Below are positions 1 through 11,315 of a stretch of DNA of 64,000 bases, piece by piece. The position numbers and the translations under genes are program-made. Source of the stretch: Mytilus trossulus (taxonomy: Eukaryota; Mollusca; Bivalvia; Mytilida; Mytilidae); contig NC_086382.1 in assembly GCF_036588685.1 (NCBI RefSeq), forward strand, positions 3,633,001 to 3,697,000, in the 5' to 3' direction. The first letter of the stretch is position 1; each line of letters opens with the position of its first letter. The notes under the pieces are model-generated. The model was not told where the DNA came from. It worked only from the letters and a program-made list of their open reading frames with translations, and did not search any database.

Positions 1-48
1 AGAGCTATCATTCAGTTTTTGTCTATATTTTTGAAAAAATGCATCCAT
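1..48 (-). CDS. 5' end of a second His-Me finger endonuclease gene, cut by the window edge
   Basis: The first 16 codons (start codon at 46-48, minus strand) are identical to the start of the complete endonuclease gene at 3550-4005. The rest lies before base 1. Only the N-terminal leader is visible, upstream of any zinc ligand or catalytic residue, so it cannot be said whether this copy is intact. Confidence 0.55.
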   Translation of the reverse strand, partial: MDAFFQKYRQKLNDSS

Positions 49-326
49 TTTGAAGATATTGTTTTAGAAAGACATAAGAGTAGTAATATATTCAAAAAAT
101 AAAAAGGGGTCCAACAGAATTGACAGAAAGGGCTGAAACAGGGGTCAAAGGTCTTTCAGTGCATCAAAATGGCCAAAAATACCCCTAAAGTGCCCAATAT
201 CCCAGAATCATGATATATAAAAGTTAAAAATACATTAAACAACTAGTATTTATCATTTGAAGTGACTTTCTACCAATAAAGTTGGTCCATTCTTTATTTT
301 CAAGATTTTGGGAATCAGCCTCTTAG
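1..326. repeat. Left copy of 326-bp direct repeat
   Basis: Identical by eye to 3958-4283, an offset of 3957 bp. The match may extend left beyond the window edge. The copies diverge right after position 326. Because the repeat carries the 5' end of an endonuclease gene, the simplest reading is a tandem unit of 3957 bp containing one transposase and one endonuclease gene; long terminal direct repeats are the alternative. The absence of mismatches implies recent duplication or gene conversion. Confidence 0.9.
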
Positions 327-1260
327 ACCCTTTTTCTTCAATATAATGCCCCAAAAAATGGCACGCATTAAGCTTATTCTATATCCAACTAGCATACCAA
401 ATATCAAATCAATCCGACAAGTTTTATGGCAGTTCTGATAGTTTTAATAACACTACCCTCAGGTTGATAATTCTAGGTATTTTCTGGCATGAAATTATAA
501 AAACATAAAACTACTAGGAAAAGTAAAAGTTTAATAACTTTCTTGTTAAACATGATATCTTATAAAAGTAAAATGTCTATAGTAGCTAAATGGTTACATT
601 TCTAGAATCTGAAAGAAAATTTATAAAAAAATATGTTTTTCTAATTGAAATTAAATTTTTTCTTTAATTATTTTTTAATTTGGTTAATATACCAACACTA
701 GATATAAAAAAAATCCATTTAAAATATTTAAAAAGAAAATTTACTTCCAAAACTTATCTTAAAAAATTGCTTATCTTATCTGTAATAAGTAAAATATAAC
801 ATAAACACTAATTAGTCAAATTTCACAGGTACTTGGCCTGTTTACCTGAGGTACCAATATTCAAGTGTATCATCAGGTCAGATTACATGTATAGAAAATT
901 TCAAACTAGTGTAATTTCTTTATTTCTTGAAATATTCCTCTAAAATAAACTTTTTAGTGAAGTTTTCTGTTTAGTTTATCCTTATAGATAAATAGAATTA
1001 AATTTTTGAACAGATTTTTGTAAAAAAAACAGTTATTAAAAATTATACTGCATTTTGAAAAATAAATTATCTAAAAAATTAATAAAAAAAAAAATATGCT
1101 TCTTTGTTCAATTAATCTCTTAATAAATGATTAAGTAACCTATTTCAATAGATTTGGATAAAACAATCTTTATCTGAACCCCTAATAGTACATTAATTGG
1201 CTTAGTTGGATACTGCTAAGAAAACTCTGTTAATTCAGAGTTGCCTCTGAAGGTGGTCTC
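327..1260. other. AT-rich stretch upstream of the transposase gene
   Basis: No coding potential seen. The sequence is very AT-rich, with many A and T runs. It probably holds the promoter and 5' end of the transposase gene and perhaps an end of the mobile unit, but I could not identify a terminal inverted repeat here. Confidence 0.5.
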
Positions 1261-1269
1261 TTGAAATCC

Positions 1270-3423
1270 ATGTCACAGACTGCATCAAAAGAAAAAATGT
1301 ACATCAAAGCAGATATCATACAGTGCTTGATTATAAATATAAGGATGTCCAAAGTTTATGCTATCAGTCCAAGTTGTGATATTACGGATCCAGTTAAAAT
1401 TTTTAAAATGTTCACTAAAGGTTATACCCCATATAGCAAAGGCAAGAAGAGGTCAAAGAAAGACAACTCTCCAAGAAATCCTGGATGGTTCCCTGTAGGC
1501 ACAAGTGGTAGAAGCAGACGCCGGACGCCAATACAGATCCCTGATTCAGCTAGTGCAAGTACTTCCTATGTGCGGCAAACTTTACAATCTCCTGACTGTG
1601 AAAATGCTACTGGTCACATCTGTACTCTTCGACCGCAAGCGAATGCTAACCTGAAAATAGAAGAAAACAACGCATTACATTGTGGTATGAGATGGATAGA
1701 CAGTCAACTGACAACCAGCTTGATCAACACTACTTATGATAAACATAAAATGGAGTCACCATCCTGTCCTAGGTTGAATGTGGACTATCATGAACAGAAA
1801 AAGTGGGGAACTTGCTGGCAGTATACCCTAAAATGCCTAACCTGTGGTTTTATTGGAGACAGAACGAAGATGTATAAAGAAATAGCTAATGGTAAACCAG
1901 GACCCAACCCAGGACAACCAAATGTAGCCCTTGCATCTGCTTTGCAGGATTGCCCAATTGGAAATACCACGGTGCAGCAACTACTTGCAGGAGTTGACAC
2001 ACCACCACCATGCCGAAGCAGTATGCAACGCACATCTAACAGAGTAGCAGCTGAAATGGTCAAACTTAACAAAACAGACATGGCACAGAAACTTGAACAA
2101 GTAAAAGAAGTGAACAGAAAGAGAGGTGTACCAGAAAATGAAATCAATATAACTGTGGATGCTAGATACAACAGCAATACAATTGTTAGTAAAAAGAAGC
2201 CCGGTCAGAATGCCACTCAAGCATTCGCACTTGGTATTGAAACAATGACAGACAGAAAGTTTATTGTAGCTGCAGTTGTGCAGAATAAGATGTGCTGGAA
2301 AGGGGCTTGGCTTAGAGGGAAAGGCTTTCCAATAGAATGTCCTGGCCATGAAGAATGTACTTCAAATTTATACAGAGCTGCTGCCCTGTCAGAGTATGAG
2401 CTGGGAAAAGAGATGGGAAACCAGCTAGGACTACAGAAATTTCTTGTACGGTATGTGACTACAGATGGAGATGGACGTTCAGCTAGAGGTATTGAAGATG
2501 CTATTAAAGCTCTGGAACCAATGTGGGAGGTAGAAAGACTCGCAGATCCAGTACATTTGGGGCAGTCTCAATTCAGGGCCTCTAATCGTGCTCAATACAG
2601 TGCGGGAATGTTCCATGGTAAAACAAAAGAAGAAAATAGACAACTAAAGACAGTGTTTAGCAAAGATATTAAGTGCAGATGCTCCATGATAATTAATAAA
2701 CTGATGGAAAAGTACGACAAAAACATTGATGATATGAGTAAAGACTTACCAAAAGTTCTAGATGCAACTCTTCGCTGCTATGATGGTGACTGCACCCTGT
2801 GTCAGGAACATTCCATTGTCTGCAAAGGTGATGCTGCACTTAACTGGTGGAGTCGTTCCCATTACTTGTCCACATACCAAATCACTGCCCTGCAAATGGA
2901 TAAAACAGACAAATTTTTACTACAAGAAATCCTAAAAATGAAACTAACAAAAGCAGCTGTTGAAAGTATGAGACTGTATGACAATACAAACAAAAATGAA
3001 GGAGTTCACAGAGCAATGAGTGTAAATTTGCCAAAAAATGTAATTTACTCCAAAAACATGGAAGGACGACTTGCCTCAGGTGTACATCGAAATAACAACA
3101 TGCCAGGAACTTCAACCCAACTGAAATGTAAGAATCTAGGAGTAGACCTTTCAACTAGAAGTCAACTTTACCTGAAGAAAATGGACACTAACTTCAAATA
3201 CAGTCAGGATTATGAACTGAGACCAGCAGTTCAAGAAAGGAGATTAAAGCAGAATGCAGAAAAGTTAGCCGAGCACAAAACATGGAGGGAAATGAATAAA
3301 AAGCATGATTATTACTGTAAAGACCAATTAGATCCACAGCCTGCCTTACAGTTCCAGGACCATGACAGCTACTGCAAACCAAAGCTCAATGCAAGACCTG
3401 CTGCTGACAGAGATACCAGCTGA
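1270..3423 (+). CDS. Mutator-like DDE transposase
   Basis: A long uninterrupted frame of about 717 codons. The open frame begins at a TTG at 1261; the first ATG is at 1270, and later ATGs (near codons 26 and 47 of this CDS) are equally possible. Numbering from the TTG, a basic N-terminal segment (about 55-90) is followed by a Cys-rich region (C185, C192, C195), then the likely catalytic core: D300 in TVDARYN, D402/D404 in TTDGDGRS, D429-H432 in ADPVHLGQ, and a late acidic residue E580 in KNEGVH followed by NLPKN. A CxxC-type cluster (C506, C511, C514, C521) lies inside the core. This order resembles the Mutator transposase family widespread in molluscs. It should cut and paste DNA in the nucleus. 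No stops or frameshifts are seen. It converges on the endonuclease gene, with 126 bp between the stops. The family call is from motif memory. Confidence 0.75.
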   Translation: MSQTASKEKMYIKADIIQCLIINIRMSKVYAISPSCDITDPVKIFKMFTKGYTPYSKGKKRSKKDNSPRNPGWFPVGTSGRSRRRTPIQIPDSASASTSYVRQTLQSPDCENATGHICTLRPQANANLKIEENNALHCGMRWIDSQLTTSLINTTYDKHKMESPSCPRLNVDYHEQKKWGTCWQYTLKCLTCGFIGDRTKMYKEIANGKPGPNPGQPNVALASALQDCPIGNTTVQQLLAGVDTPPPCRSSMQRTSNRVAAEMVKLNKTDMAQKLEQVKEVNRKRGVPENEINITVDARYNSNTIVSKKKPGQNATQAFALGIETMTDRKFIVAAVVQNKMCWKGAWLRGKGFPIECPGHEECTSNLYRAAALSEYELGKEMGNQLGLQKFLVRYVTTDGDGRSARGIEDAIKALEPMWEVERLADPVHLGQSQFRASNRAQYSAGMFHGKTKEENRQLKTVFSKDIKCRCSMIINKLMEKYDKNIDDMSKDLPKVLDATLRCYDGDCTLCQEHSIVCKGDAALNWWSRSHYLSTYQITALQMDKTDKFLLQEILKMKLTKAAVESMRLYDNTNKNEGVHRAMSVNLPKNVIYSKNMEGRLASGVHRNNNMPGTSTQLKCKNLGVDLSTRSQLYLKKMDTNFKYSQDYELRPAVQERRLKQNAEKLAEHKTWREMNKKHDYYCKDQLDPQPALQFQDHDSYCKPKLNARPAADRDTS

Positions 3424-3549
3424 TCCACCTAAAGACCAACAGCAAACAGAATCATAAAAGGTCCTTTTAAGGGCCACACAAATATTAAAAAAAGAATCTG
3501 AATTTGTTGTACATCAGTCTTGAAATTTCTTTTCTTTTTCTCCCTCATT

Positions 3550-4005
3550 TCAATTTTTTGCCAGCCCTTCCCTTGGAATATTAAAATAAATGTACCCAAT
3601 TAATATTTTACCCAAATTATTATTATCCATTTTCAACTCCACTCTACAGGGAGGGAGGGGTTCTGGGTGGCCCAAGCAGGAACAGGTTGAAACGCATGAC
3701 TGTCGGCTGTTGTTGAAACCATGAGGTTCCAACGACAGATGCCCGACAGTAATACATTTGGAATTGTGGCACAGGTGCGAAACATCATAAGATTTATCAA
3801 TAAAAATATTCTGATGATGCACCATGTAGGCAAGCCTGTGCACATGCATTTGTCTCCACCCTCTGGCATCTGGAAATTTACAATTTAAAACCCCATATTT
3901 GCCATTAGGTGTACATAAACCTGTCCAAATTTGACACTGCCCATTATAGCCAGGTGCAGAGCTATCATTCAGTTTTTGTCTATATTTTTGAAAAAATGCA
4001 TCCAT
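3550..4005 (-). CDS. I-PpoI-type His-Me finger (homing-type) endonuclease
   Basis: A 151-residue intact frame. The zinc-binding homing-endonuclease pattern is clear: C24, R57 in HVHRLAY, the SHLCHN motif with H77 (general base) and C79, then C84, H89, N98 (Mg2+ ligand position), R101, C104, C110, H113 and C120. These align with the two zinc sites and the His/Asn/Arg active site of I-PpoI (known family features: H98, N119, R61). Length is close to I-PpoI's 163 residues. Expected activity is double-strand DNA cleavage at a specific site. It converges on the Mutator-like transposase; its first 16 codons lie in the 326-bp direct repeat, so the same start is repeated at 46-48. I-PpoI itself is an intron-borne enzyme of a slime mould; here the context is transposon-like. 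About 30 residues after C120 lack family features. Confidence 0.82.
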   Translation of the reverse strand: MDAFFQKYRQKLNDSSAPGYNGQCQIWTGLCTPNGKYGVLNCKFPDARGWRQMHVHRLAYMVHHQNIFIDKSYDVSHLCHNSKCITVGHLSLEPHGFNNSRQSCVSTCSCLGHPEPLPPCRVELKMDNNNLGKILIGYIYFNIPREGLAKN

Positions 4006-4283
4006 TTTGAAGATATTGTTTTAGAAAGACATAAGAGTAGTAATATATTCAAAAAATAAAAAGGGGTCCAACAGAATTGACAGAAAGGGCTGAAACAGGG
4101 GTCAAAGGTCTTTCAGTGCATCAAAATGGCCAAAAATACCCCTAAAGTGCCCAATATCCCAGAATCATGATATATAAAAGTTAAAAATACATTAAACAAC
4201 TAGTATTTATCATTTGAAGTGACTTTCTACCAATAAAGTTGGTCCATTCTTTATTTTCAAGATTTTGGGAATCAGCCTCTTAG
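3958..4283. repeat. Right copy of 326-bp direct repeat
   Basis: Same sequence as 1-326 with no mismatch seen. It covers the start codon and upstream region of the endonuclease gene. It is cut at 4283, where the inverted-repeat element of 4282-4734 begins. Confidence 0.9.
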
Positions 4284-4734
4284 GCCCGAGACCACAATTA
4301 ATTCCTCTATTAGTTCTTTATAACGTTTTGTCTCATTAAAAAAATTTGAACTATTCTTTTTGGCAGATCTTTTGTTTGTGTAATGTACAGTACAAGTCCA
4401 AAAATATGTCCAAGTTTCAGAAAAATTGCATGTTTACAACTTACAAATTTAGCCAATACACATCCATACCCCTATGGACAAGTCAAGAGATGTTCCGAAA
4501 ACTGTAAATATCACCTTTTTGCACCTGGCCTAATCACTCTTTCCATATCAAAATCAGTTAAAATAAAACATCTAAAAATTTATTTCACCTCTCTTCTTTC
4601 ATTTCCACCTTATAAAAGCTAAGAAATGTTTGAGAAAAGGAAAGAAAAAAATTTAAGAAGAAATACACTTAAATTAAAGGGAACTATATTCGTGAACAAC
4701 GAAAAGTGGGGTCATTAATTGTGGTCTTGGGCCT
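4282..4734. mobile_element. 453-bp element with 21-bp terminal inverted repeats (MITE-like)
   Basis: The left end (4282-4302) reads A then GGCCCGAGACCACAATTAAT. The right end (4714-4734) is its reverse complement with one mismatch. The interior is AT-rich with no convincing gene. No target-site duplication is obvious, so the superfamily is unassigned. It interrupts or abuts the 326-bp repeat. Confidence 0.65.
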
Positions 4735-4805
4735 GTTACCTATTACCTTATCTGTACGTTCCGCATCTGACAGGCGCACCACCAAACGGTGTATTCAGGA
4801 TTAAT

Positions 4806-5035
4806 ATGCTATATACACGGGTCATAATCACATGGTAACGTTGACCCTACTAAATTGTCAAATTGTTACCTATTGTAGTGTTTTAATCAGTAAGACTTTC
4901 TAAGATAACAATATGAATATATGCTATATACACGGGTCATAATCACATGGTAACGTTGACCCTACTAAATTGTCAAATTGTTACCTATTGTAGTGTTTTA
5001 ATCAGTAAGACTTTCTAAGATAACAACATGAATAC
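4806..5035. repeat. Tandem duplication of a 115-bp unit
   Basis: Two head-to-tail copies start at ATGCTATATACACGGG (4806 and 4921). They are nearly identical, with one difference seen near the end (CAATATG against CAACATG). No coding content. Confidence 0.92.
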
Positions 5036-6050
5036 TAAAAATCTGTACTGAAAATAAGGCGCATAGGTACAGTTTTCAATTTGTTAGCGGGCATGACGTA
5101 AAACAGCAAATCAAAGAATTCAACTTTATTTATAACTTATATAGGACAATGCTGTTGATTAAAAAATACTCCATTCCAGGACCTTTTGTTTTCCAAATAA
5201 TTAATATTACCAATAATTGATAAGTTCCAGTTCGACGGGTTCAAACAGAAAGATTTGAAAGCAGAGAAAACTGTGTATCTTATAATCGGCATGACTTTAT
5301 CAGATGACACAACTAATACTAAAATAAGGCTTGCGCATAGTTATATACTTTAATTCAATCACGGACCCGCGATATCACGGGTGTGTTCTAGTACCGTTTA
5401 TGATTATTTTGTGAAAAATTAAGTGTTACTGGTACAGAGTATTATATGTGAAAATATACTTAATTACAGTTGCCGAGAAAGCAGATATTTAATTAAGTAT
5501 TCTAATAATAAGAATTATCGCACGTTCTAATGAATGGATGTAAAAAAACAAACTTTTTTTTGCATTCAATTTATATTATTAGTATTGAAAACAGGTTTTT
5601 TCGCATAAAATACAAAATGTCAATTTGCCTACCTTTATTCGAAGACTTTTTCACCTGAAATGCCTTCAGTCACACCTGTATTTTTGATTTTTATCAACTT
5701 TTTCATTTAATCTCTGTTGATTTGACTGGCATTCATACAAAACCAATCTAACTGCACGTCAATTCGTTTCGTAAATATAAATGTATTGTGTAACGGAATA
5801 CCTGATAATCCAATACACACAATGACATCAAAAGAATAACACGTCAAAAGTCAGGTCCAGTCCGGGGTGACTTGAAATTTATGTCGACCGGTAAAATGTT
5901 TATGTGTGAACTAACGTCACATCACACGCGTGTTGTAAATGAAATTGGGCTTTATAAATTTAGTGAATAGAGGATAAATTGTTCAGTTAACTTGTAACTT
6001 GCGATCAATTCGTATGAACTATTCGACATTAAACACAGTTTTATCATTAT
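5036..6050. other. No gene seen
   Basis: AT-rich DNA without a convincing open frame, RNA gene or repeat structure. Confidence 0.5.
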
Positions 6051-6074
6051 ACAATGGTATTTAAACTATTTGAA

Positions 6075-6215
6075 GTTTGGGTGCGGGATTTTCTTGCTGT
6101 GTTGGAGACCCATTGTTGTCCTTGGCTTGTTTTCTGCTCTTTGATATGGATATTGTCTCTTCTATGCATTCCTCATTTCCACATTTCAATTTTATGTCCA
6201 AACACTACTTATGTG
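6075..6215 (+). repeat. Fragment of a dispersed mussel-type repeat
   Basis: Diverged from 62277-62385 and from 44515-44640: all share a block running from a 'gcgngantttct tgct' start through 'ctgctctttg' and 'ttgtctcttt' to a 'ttctcaatttt' end. The small open frame over it is a by-product of the repeat. Confidence 0.55.
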
Positions 6216-6359
6216 ATCGAAACGCCATTCCATGATTTTAATTGGTTAATTTCTGAGTCACCGTAGACAAATTGAATAAAATTAAATTATAATTAGATAA
6301 TGAAATTCATGATACATGTATCAAACTGAACCATGCAACACAGTGTTATGCTGATAGTT

Positions 6360-6590
6360 TAATCTGACAGTCATAAAAGAGGGGCGAAAAATACAAGAGG
6401 AACGTTCAAACCCATAGATCGAAAATAAACTGACAACGCCATGGCTAAAAGAGAAAAAAATAAACAGACAAATATTAGTACACAAGACGCAACATAGAAA
6501 AATATGCAACACGAACCCCTGTATAAGGTGGGGGTGCATGATCTCAGGTGCTCCAGAAGAGTTAACAAGATCATATCCAACTAAGTTAGA
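6360..6590 (-). repeat. Dispersed repeat copy (GCCATGGCGTTGTCAG family)
   Basis: Contains CTGACAACGCCATGGC, the reverse complement of the core seen at 56098-56130 and 62467-62490, and the 'atctcaggtgctccagaag' block whose reverse complement recurs in weaker form at 35160-35220. I know this family as abundant in mussels. The frames inside are not genes. Confidence 0.7.
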
Positions 6591-6939
6591 CATCACGTGA
6601 CTTTTGTGACGTATAATAGCCGCCATTTTGTATTATATTTCCCCATATAAAATGCATATATGCTTCAATAAAGTTTAATTTTCTCATAAACCTGATCCGT
6701 TTTCTTACTTTTGCAAATCAATCCTTGATATTCAAACATATTTCTATCAAACAATGTTGGTCCTAACAGTTTAATTTTTGATTAGATTCGGTCAAAGCTA
6801 AATCCAGGCAATAAATCGATATAAAGTTTAACTTGTGTAAAAAAAAGAAAGAGTTATTGTATACATTCCATCAGAGACGTATAATACGATTGATCTGTTT
6901 TTAACAATATTGTATACCCGATAATATCTATCGACAGAG

Positions 6940-7215
6940 TTATCGGTCCTGAATAGGACTGATATAGTTGGGTATGCCTGCTCCACATGTAACATCCGTT
7001 GTGTTGCTCATGCTATTACAAACCAGTTAAAAAGTCTAATTCGGTGGGTCACATTCGTGAACATATCCGATATCATCAGTGAAACGGATATTCTATAACG
7101 ATCAACCAACTCGTGATTGCGTCCATAAGATTTACGAAGGGATGATTTCAACTTGACCATTTGGAACTCTTGGTTTAATATCTTGCTTGTGAGCAGCAAC
7201 CTCATCGGTGGTTGT
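6940..7215. repeat. Dispersed repeat recognised from mussel sequence
   Basis: The block from 'gttgggtatgcctgctcc' to 'gagcagcaacctcat' matches, from memory, a common mussel dispersed repeat. No second copy is in the window to confirm it, and no gene is supported. The function and class of the repeat are unknown to me. Confidence 0.4.
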
Positions 7216-9150
7216 CTTTTTGCACATCTTTATGTTTGAATTGTACTATTTTTTATAATCAAGATTGAATGTTTCGTTTGGTAAATTTATAGGGTGGTAA
7301 AGGCGTTGACCGAAGTACATTTTGTATGTTTTTGTGTTTGTTTTGTTTTTGTTAGGATCATGAAAGTTTTTATTTATCTACATGTGAACTTTATCGCGGA
7401 AGCTCGTGTCATCATGAATGCTACATTTCAGTTTGAAAAGTTATTCGGTATACACCTTATCGCTATTAGGGAATCTGTCCCGTTTGGCCCAATCATCTGT
7501 CCCGCTTGAATTTTTGATGTCATACAACAATCATTTTTCCATTGTGGCGTCAGATATTTTCTATTATGACGTCAAACTTTTCCGGGAACTTTTGTGATGT
7601 CCTGTAATGGCGGACAAATAGTGATAGGTTGTATTACCAAATGGTATCAGAAGGATACCATAGTTGATGTATAGATATATCAATATTTGTCGACCAGAAA
7701 TATTTTACTGATAATCTCCATTTAAATAATTTTTCAATTTCTACAAATTGAGAAAATTTTGCGCAGATGTATTATAGCAATCTCAGGAAAGGTTGTATAC
7801 AAATGTGAGTTCTTATTTTGCGAAACCTACCCGTCGCTTTCTTTTTTACAAGAATCAACTTGTCAAAGAATTATAATGTGGTATATGGGAAATAATGAAA
7901 CAACGATCTGTAAAAAAGGAAATATATCTATCACTACGATATACTGTGAATTCATTATTGAGTCGTTGTATACCAATTTTTGTGGACTTTGTGGGTACAG
8001 GGGAATCACGAATTTAAATGTTCAACGAATTACAAATTTCCTTAAGGAATATAGTATTACGCAGACTTTGCCAAAACCACGAAATTATATGTCCATGAAA
8101 ATGCAAGTTTTCCTTAATCCACGAAAATAAATGATTCCACATTAAACTGTGTTTTAACGTTTATATTACAAGATATGTCAAGCATTTGAAGTGAAAGGGG
8201 GATACCAATGACATATGTAGCTGAATCCACTGACTAGCTTACTAAATGTCGACATATTGATATCATTCAGTAAAGACATGTATGTTTTCTATAAAAAAAA
8301 ATCACAAAAATACTGAGCTAAGGAAAATTCAAAGCAGAAAGTCCCTAATCAAATGGCAAAATCAAAAGCTCATACATATCAAACGAATGGACAACAAATG
8401 TCATATTGACTTGATTGGATTTCAAACTATTTTGATCTGAGCGTCTTATTTAGACGAAACACGCGTCTGGTGTATCAAATTATAAGCTTGGTACCTTTTA
8501 TAACTATTAGTACATGTTTAAATCAATACAAACAAAATATTCAAGATTGAGTGTCTATCACCCAAGCACAAAATGGCAATATGATAGCACATAGCTATTG
8601 GCGATTTTATGACTTCATTGCTTTCTAAGAACTTCCCTTGGAGTCACAATTGGTATCGACCAAAAGCATTACGAAAAATAAGTGATTCATGTCATAAGCC
8701 TCTAGCCTTATGGACAATAGATATAAACGCAATGTATTTTTCGCCATACGAGTAGAAAACACAAAACTTAATGCTATTCTGTGAATATGCAAGTCGTATA
8801 TTGGAAGATGAAAAAAATATCGCGCAGTATTTTCAAAAATTCCAAAACTCATTTTTACTGAAATAAAATACCGGCTATTTAAAATGCAAACGACAGAATC
8901 GTTTAATTGGGTGGTTGTTGCTGTATACTGCAACTTTCAGCACTGTCAGTTTATATCGTTGCAGACGTGCTGGATTCGAAATCACTAGTACAGTTTTTGT
9001 CTGCCCGTGACTTTAGTTGCAGAAAGCTCGACATAGGGATAGTGATCCAGCGGCGGCAGCGTTAACTAACTTCTTAAAAGCTTTATATTTTTGAATGAGG
9101 AAGACCTGGATGCTTCATACATTGTATATAGATGCCTTATATTACGAAGT
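7216..9150. other. Gene-free stretch with repeat fragments
   Basis: Includes a short 'tgacgtca'-rich piece near 7510-7620, and near 8410-8500 a diverged copy of the repeat seen at 13195-13290 (shared ACGCGTCT and GGTACCTTT blocks). An open frame of about 120 codons at 7759-8130 has no recognisable domain. Confidence 0.45.
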
Positions 9151-9159
9151 TTCCGTCTG

Positions 9160-10150
9160 TCACATATCCATTGTCCTTGACCTCATTTTCATGGTTCAGT
9201 GACGACTTGAAAAAAATGTTAAGAATTTTTGTAATGTTAATTTCTTTCTTATTATGAGTAACAGGATAAGTATAGTTGGTATATGTGTACCTTGCAATTA
9301 GGTCTTTATCCCCGCCAGACAGTTTTCACTTGACCTCGACCACATTTCACGGATCAGTGAACATGGTTAAGTTTTGGTGGTCAAATCCATATCTTGGATA
9401 CTATAAACAATAGACATAGTCTATTTGGTGTATGGAAGGATTGCAAGATGTACATGTCCAACTGGCAGGTGTCATCTGACCTTGACCTCATTTTCAAGGT
9501 TTAGTGGTTATAGTTAGGTTTTTGTGTTTTGGTCTGTTTTTCTTATACTGTATGCAATAGTTATATATTTGGTGTATGGGATGATTGTATGGTGTACATG
9601 TCCAACTGGCAGGTGTCATCTTACCTTGATCTCATTTTCATGACTCAGTGGTCAAAGTTAAGTTTTTGAGTTTTGGTTTTTTTTTTAATACGATATGCAA
9701 AAGGTCAACTAAATTTGGTGTATCATAATATTTTATGATGTACATTTCAGTCTCGCAGGTTGTTTTTTTACCGTGACATCATTTTCACTGTTCAGTTTAA
9801 AAATTTTGTGTTTTGGACTGTTTTTCTTAAACTATAAGCAATAGGTCAACTAAATTTGTTGTATGGAAGGATTATAAGCTTTACATGTCTATCTAGCAAG
9901 GTTCCTTAAATTTTGACCTTGACCTCATTTGCATGGTTCATTAGTCAAATGAATGTTTAGCTTTCTTGATTAAGTCTATAAGCTATAGGTCAACAATATT
10001 TAGTGTGTTGAATGAATATAAGGTGTACATCTATTTCTTGTCTGTTTTTATGATCTTGACCTCATTTTATTGAAAAGTTTATGTGATAGTTGTAGTAAAG
10101 CTTTATATTTAGGACTATCAACCTAATAACAATGGTTAAAAAAGAATGCG
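9160..10150. repeat. Tandem array of about 145-bp diverged units
   Basis: The block 'cttgacctcattttcatggttcagtgg' recurs at about 9181, 9341, 9486, 9631, 9778, 9923 and 10061, spaced 138-160 bp. Related segments lie at 27361-27690, 54181-54349 and 58285-58440, always on the 3' side of TRIM-like genes. It ends in 'gcgagacatttcagcgtgtgcactcttgtta', a dispersed terminus I recognise in bivalves. Confidence 0.8.
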
Positions 10151-11315
10151 AGACATTTCAGCGTGTGCACTCTTGTTAAAAATGGTGTACTGTTACATCA
10201 CTGTCCAAGGTCAGGGGATGAGTGAGTCGGTGAACATGAATTTGAAAGCTAGTATCCCTTCAATGTAAGAAGAAATTAACAATGAAAGGGTGAAATGTTT
10301 GACTTATTATATATTTTTTATTTAAAACCATCCATGATAAATGCTATACGAGTAAATTGAGGCCCTTTGAATTTTCTATTTCCTTTATTAAGACAAAGTT
10401 TGTTTCACAGCTGAAAAATCATGCAGACAGGAAATATTTTATGTTTGTTGTTTTTAAACTGCTCTAACCAGTATAACCATATTAAACACAAGAGGAATCC
10501 CTTATTTTCAACGAATGATATTTTTAATAATCCCTCTGTTTGATATGTTTATGCTTCAGTTGGTTGTTAAGGATGTTTGCTTGTCATGTTTTGGAATTTT
10601 TGTCAGATTTTCGAAATCCCCTGGTTTTATCCATAGGAATGCCTTAAAAAAATTTGCCCATGAACCCCCATTTTTCTTTTCAAAATCTTTTACATGTATG
10701 ATTATAAGCTGTTTGTAAAAGTTTTATAAAATTTTATTTATTTCTCTATAGTTTTTGAGAACTTTAACTGGTCAATGATAAAGCTATGAAAAATCACGAG
10801 AGAATATTTTCCCGCCAAAATTTCAATGGCTAATATCTCGAAAACAAGCACATTGACCCGTATATTATTTTGGATTTTTTTAATCCTCAATGCATCCCTA
10901 TCAATATATACTAGTTTTATGGAAAGTTATTTATTTTGAAACTGAGCAGCAAACATCCTTCAGACAACCTTAAACATTTCAATAGATCAGTACCATCTAC
11001 TTCAGGAGTATTTTCCGGAAGGATATTTCCAACTAATATTGTAAGTACAATCAAATTTTATTAATAAAAAAAAAGCTTTGAACATTGTCAATTGACTTAA
11101 AAAAACACTTTGGAAGGCAAAATATATTAATTTAATCACAACTATTTTGGGGTCCATGTTCGATAGTTCAAATAGAGGGAATATAAACGTTAATCTCGTA
11201 TATCAATTAATAATATAGGTATTTACCATTCATTTTCTGTATACCATATAAACAATTCTATTTTTTCCCCATAAAGAAGACAATTTTCACTTTTTAAGAT
11301 GAACTTGGATATTTA
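10151..11315. other. 3' flank of TRIM-like gene A1, shared with other gene copies
   Basis: No gene. The segment around 10195-10420 ('actgtccaaggtcaggggatgagtgagtcggtgaacatga' onward) recurs at 27780-27960 and 58540-58710, downstream of B1 and B2, so this flank was duplicated with the genes. Confidence 0.6.

Noticed and set aside
1261-1269. TTG as start of the transposase
   Set aside because: Animal nuclear genes rarely use TTG; the in-frame ATG at 1270 or a later ATG is more likely.
1788-3382. Minus-strand frames of 62-129 codons opposite the transposase
   Set aside because: Antisense shadows; the plus-strand frame is much longer and carries the motif order.
7759-8130. 123-codon frame
   Set aside because: No domain; its 3' part looks like a dispersed mussel repeat.
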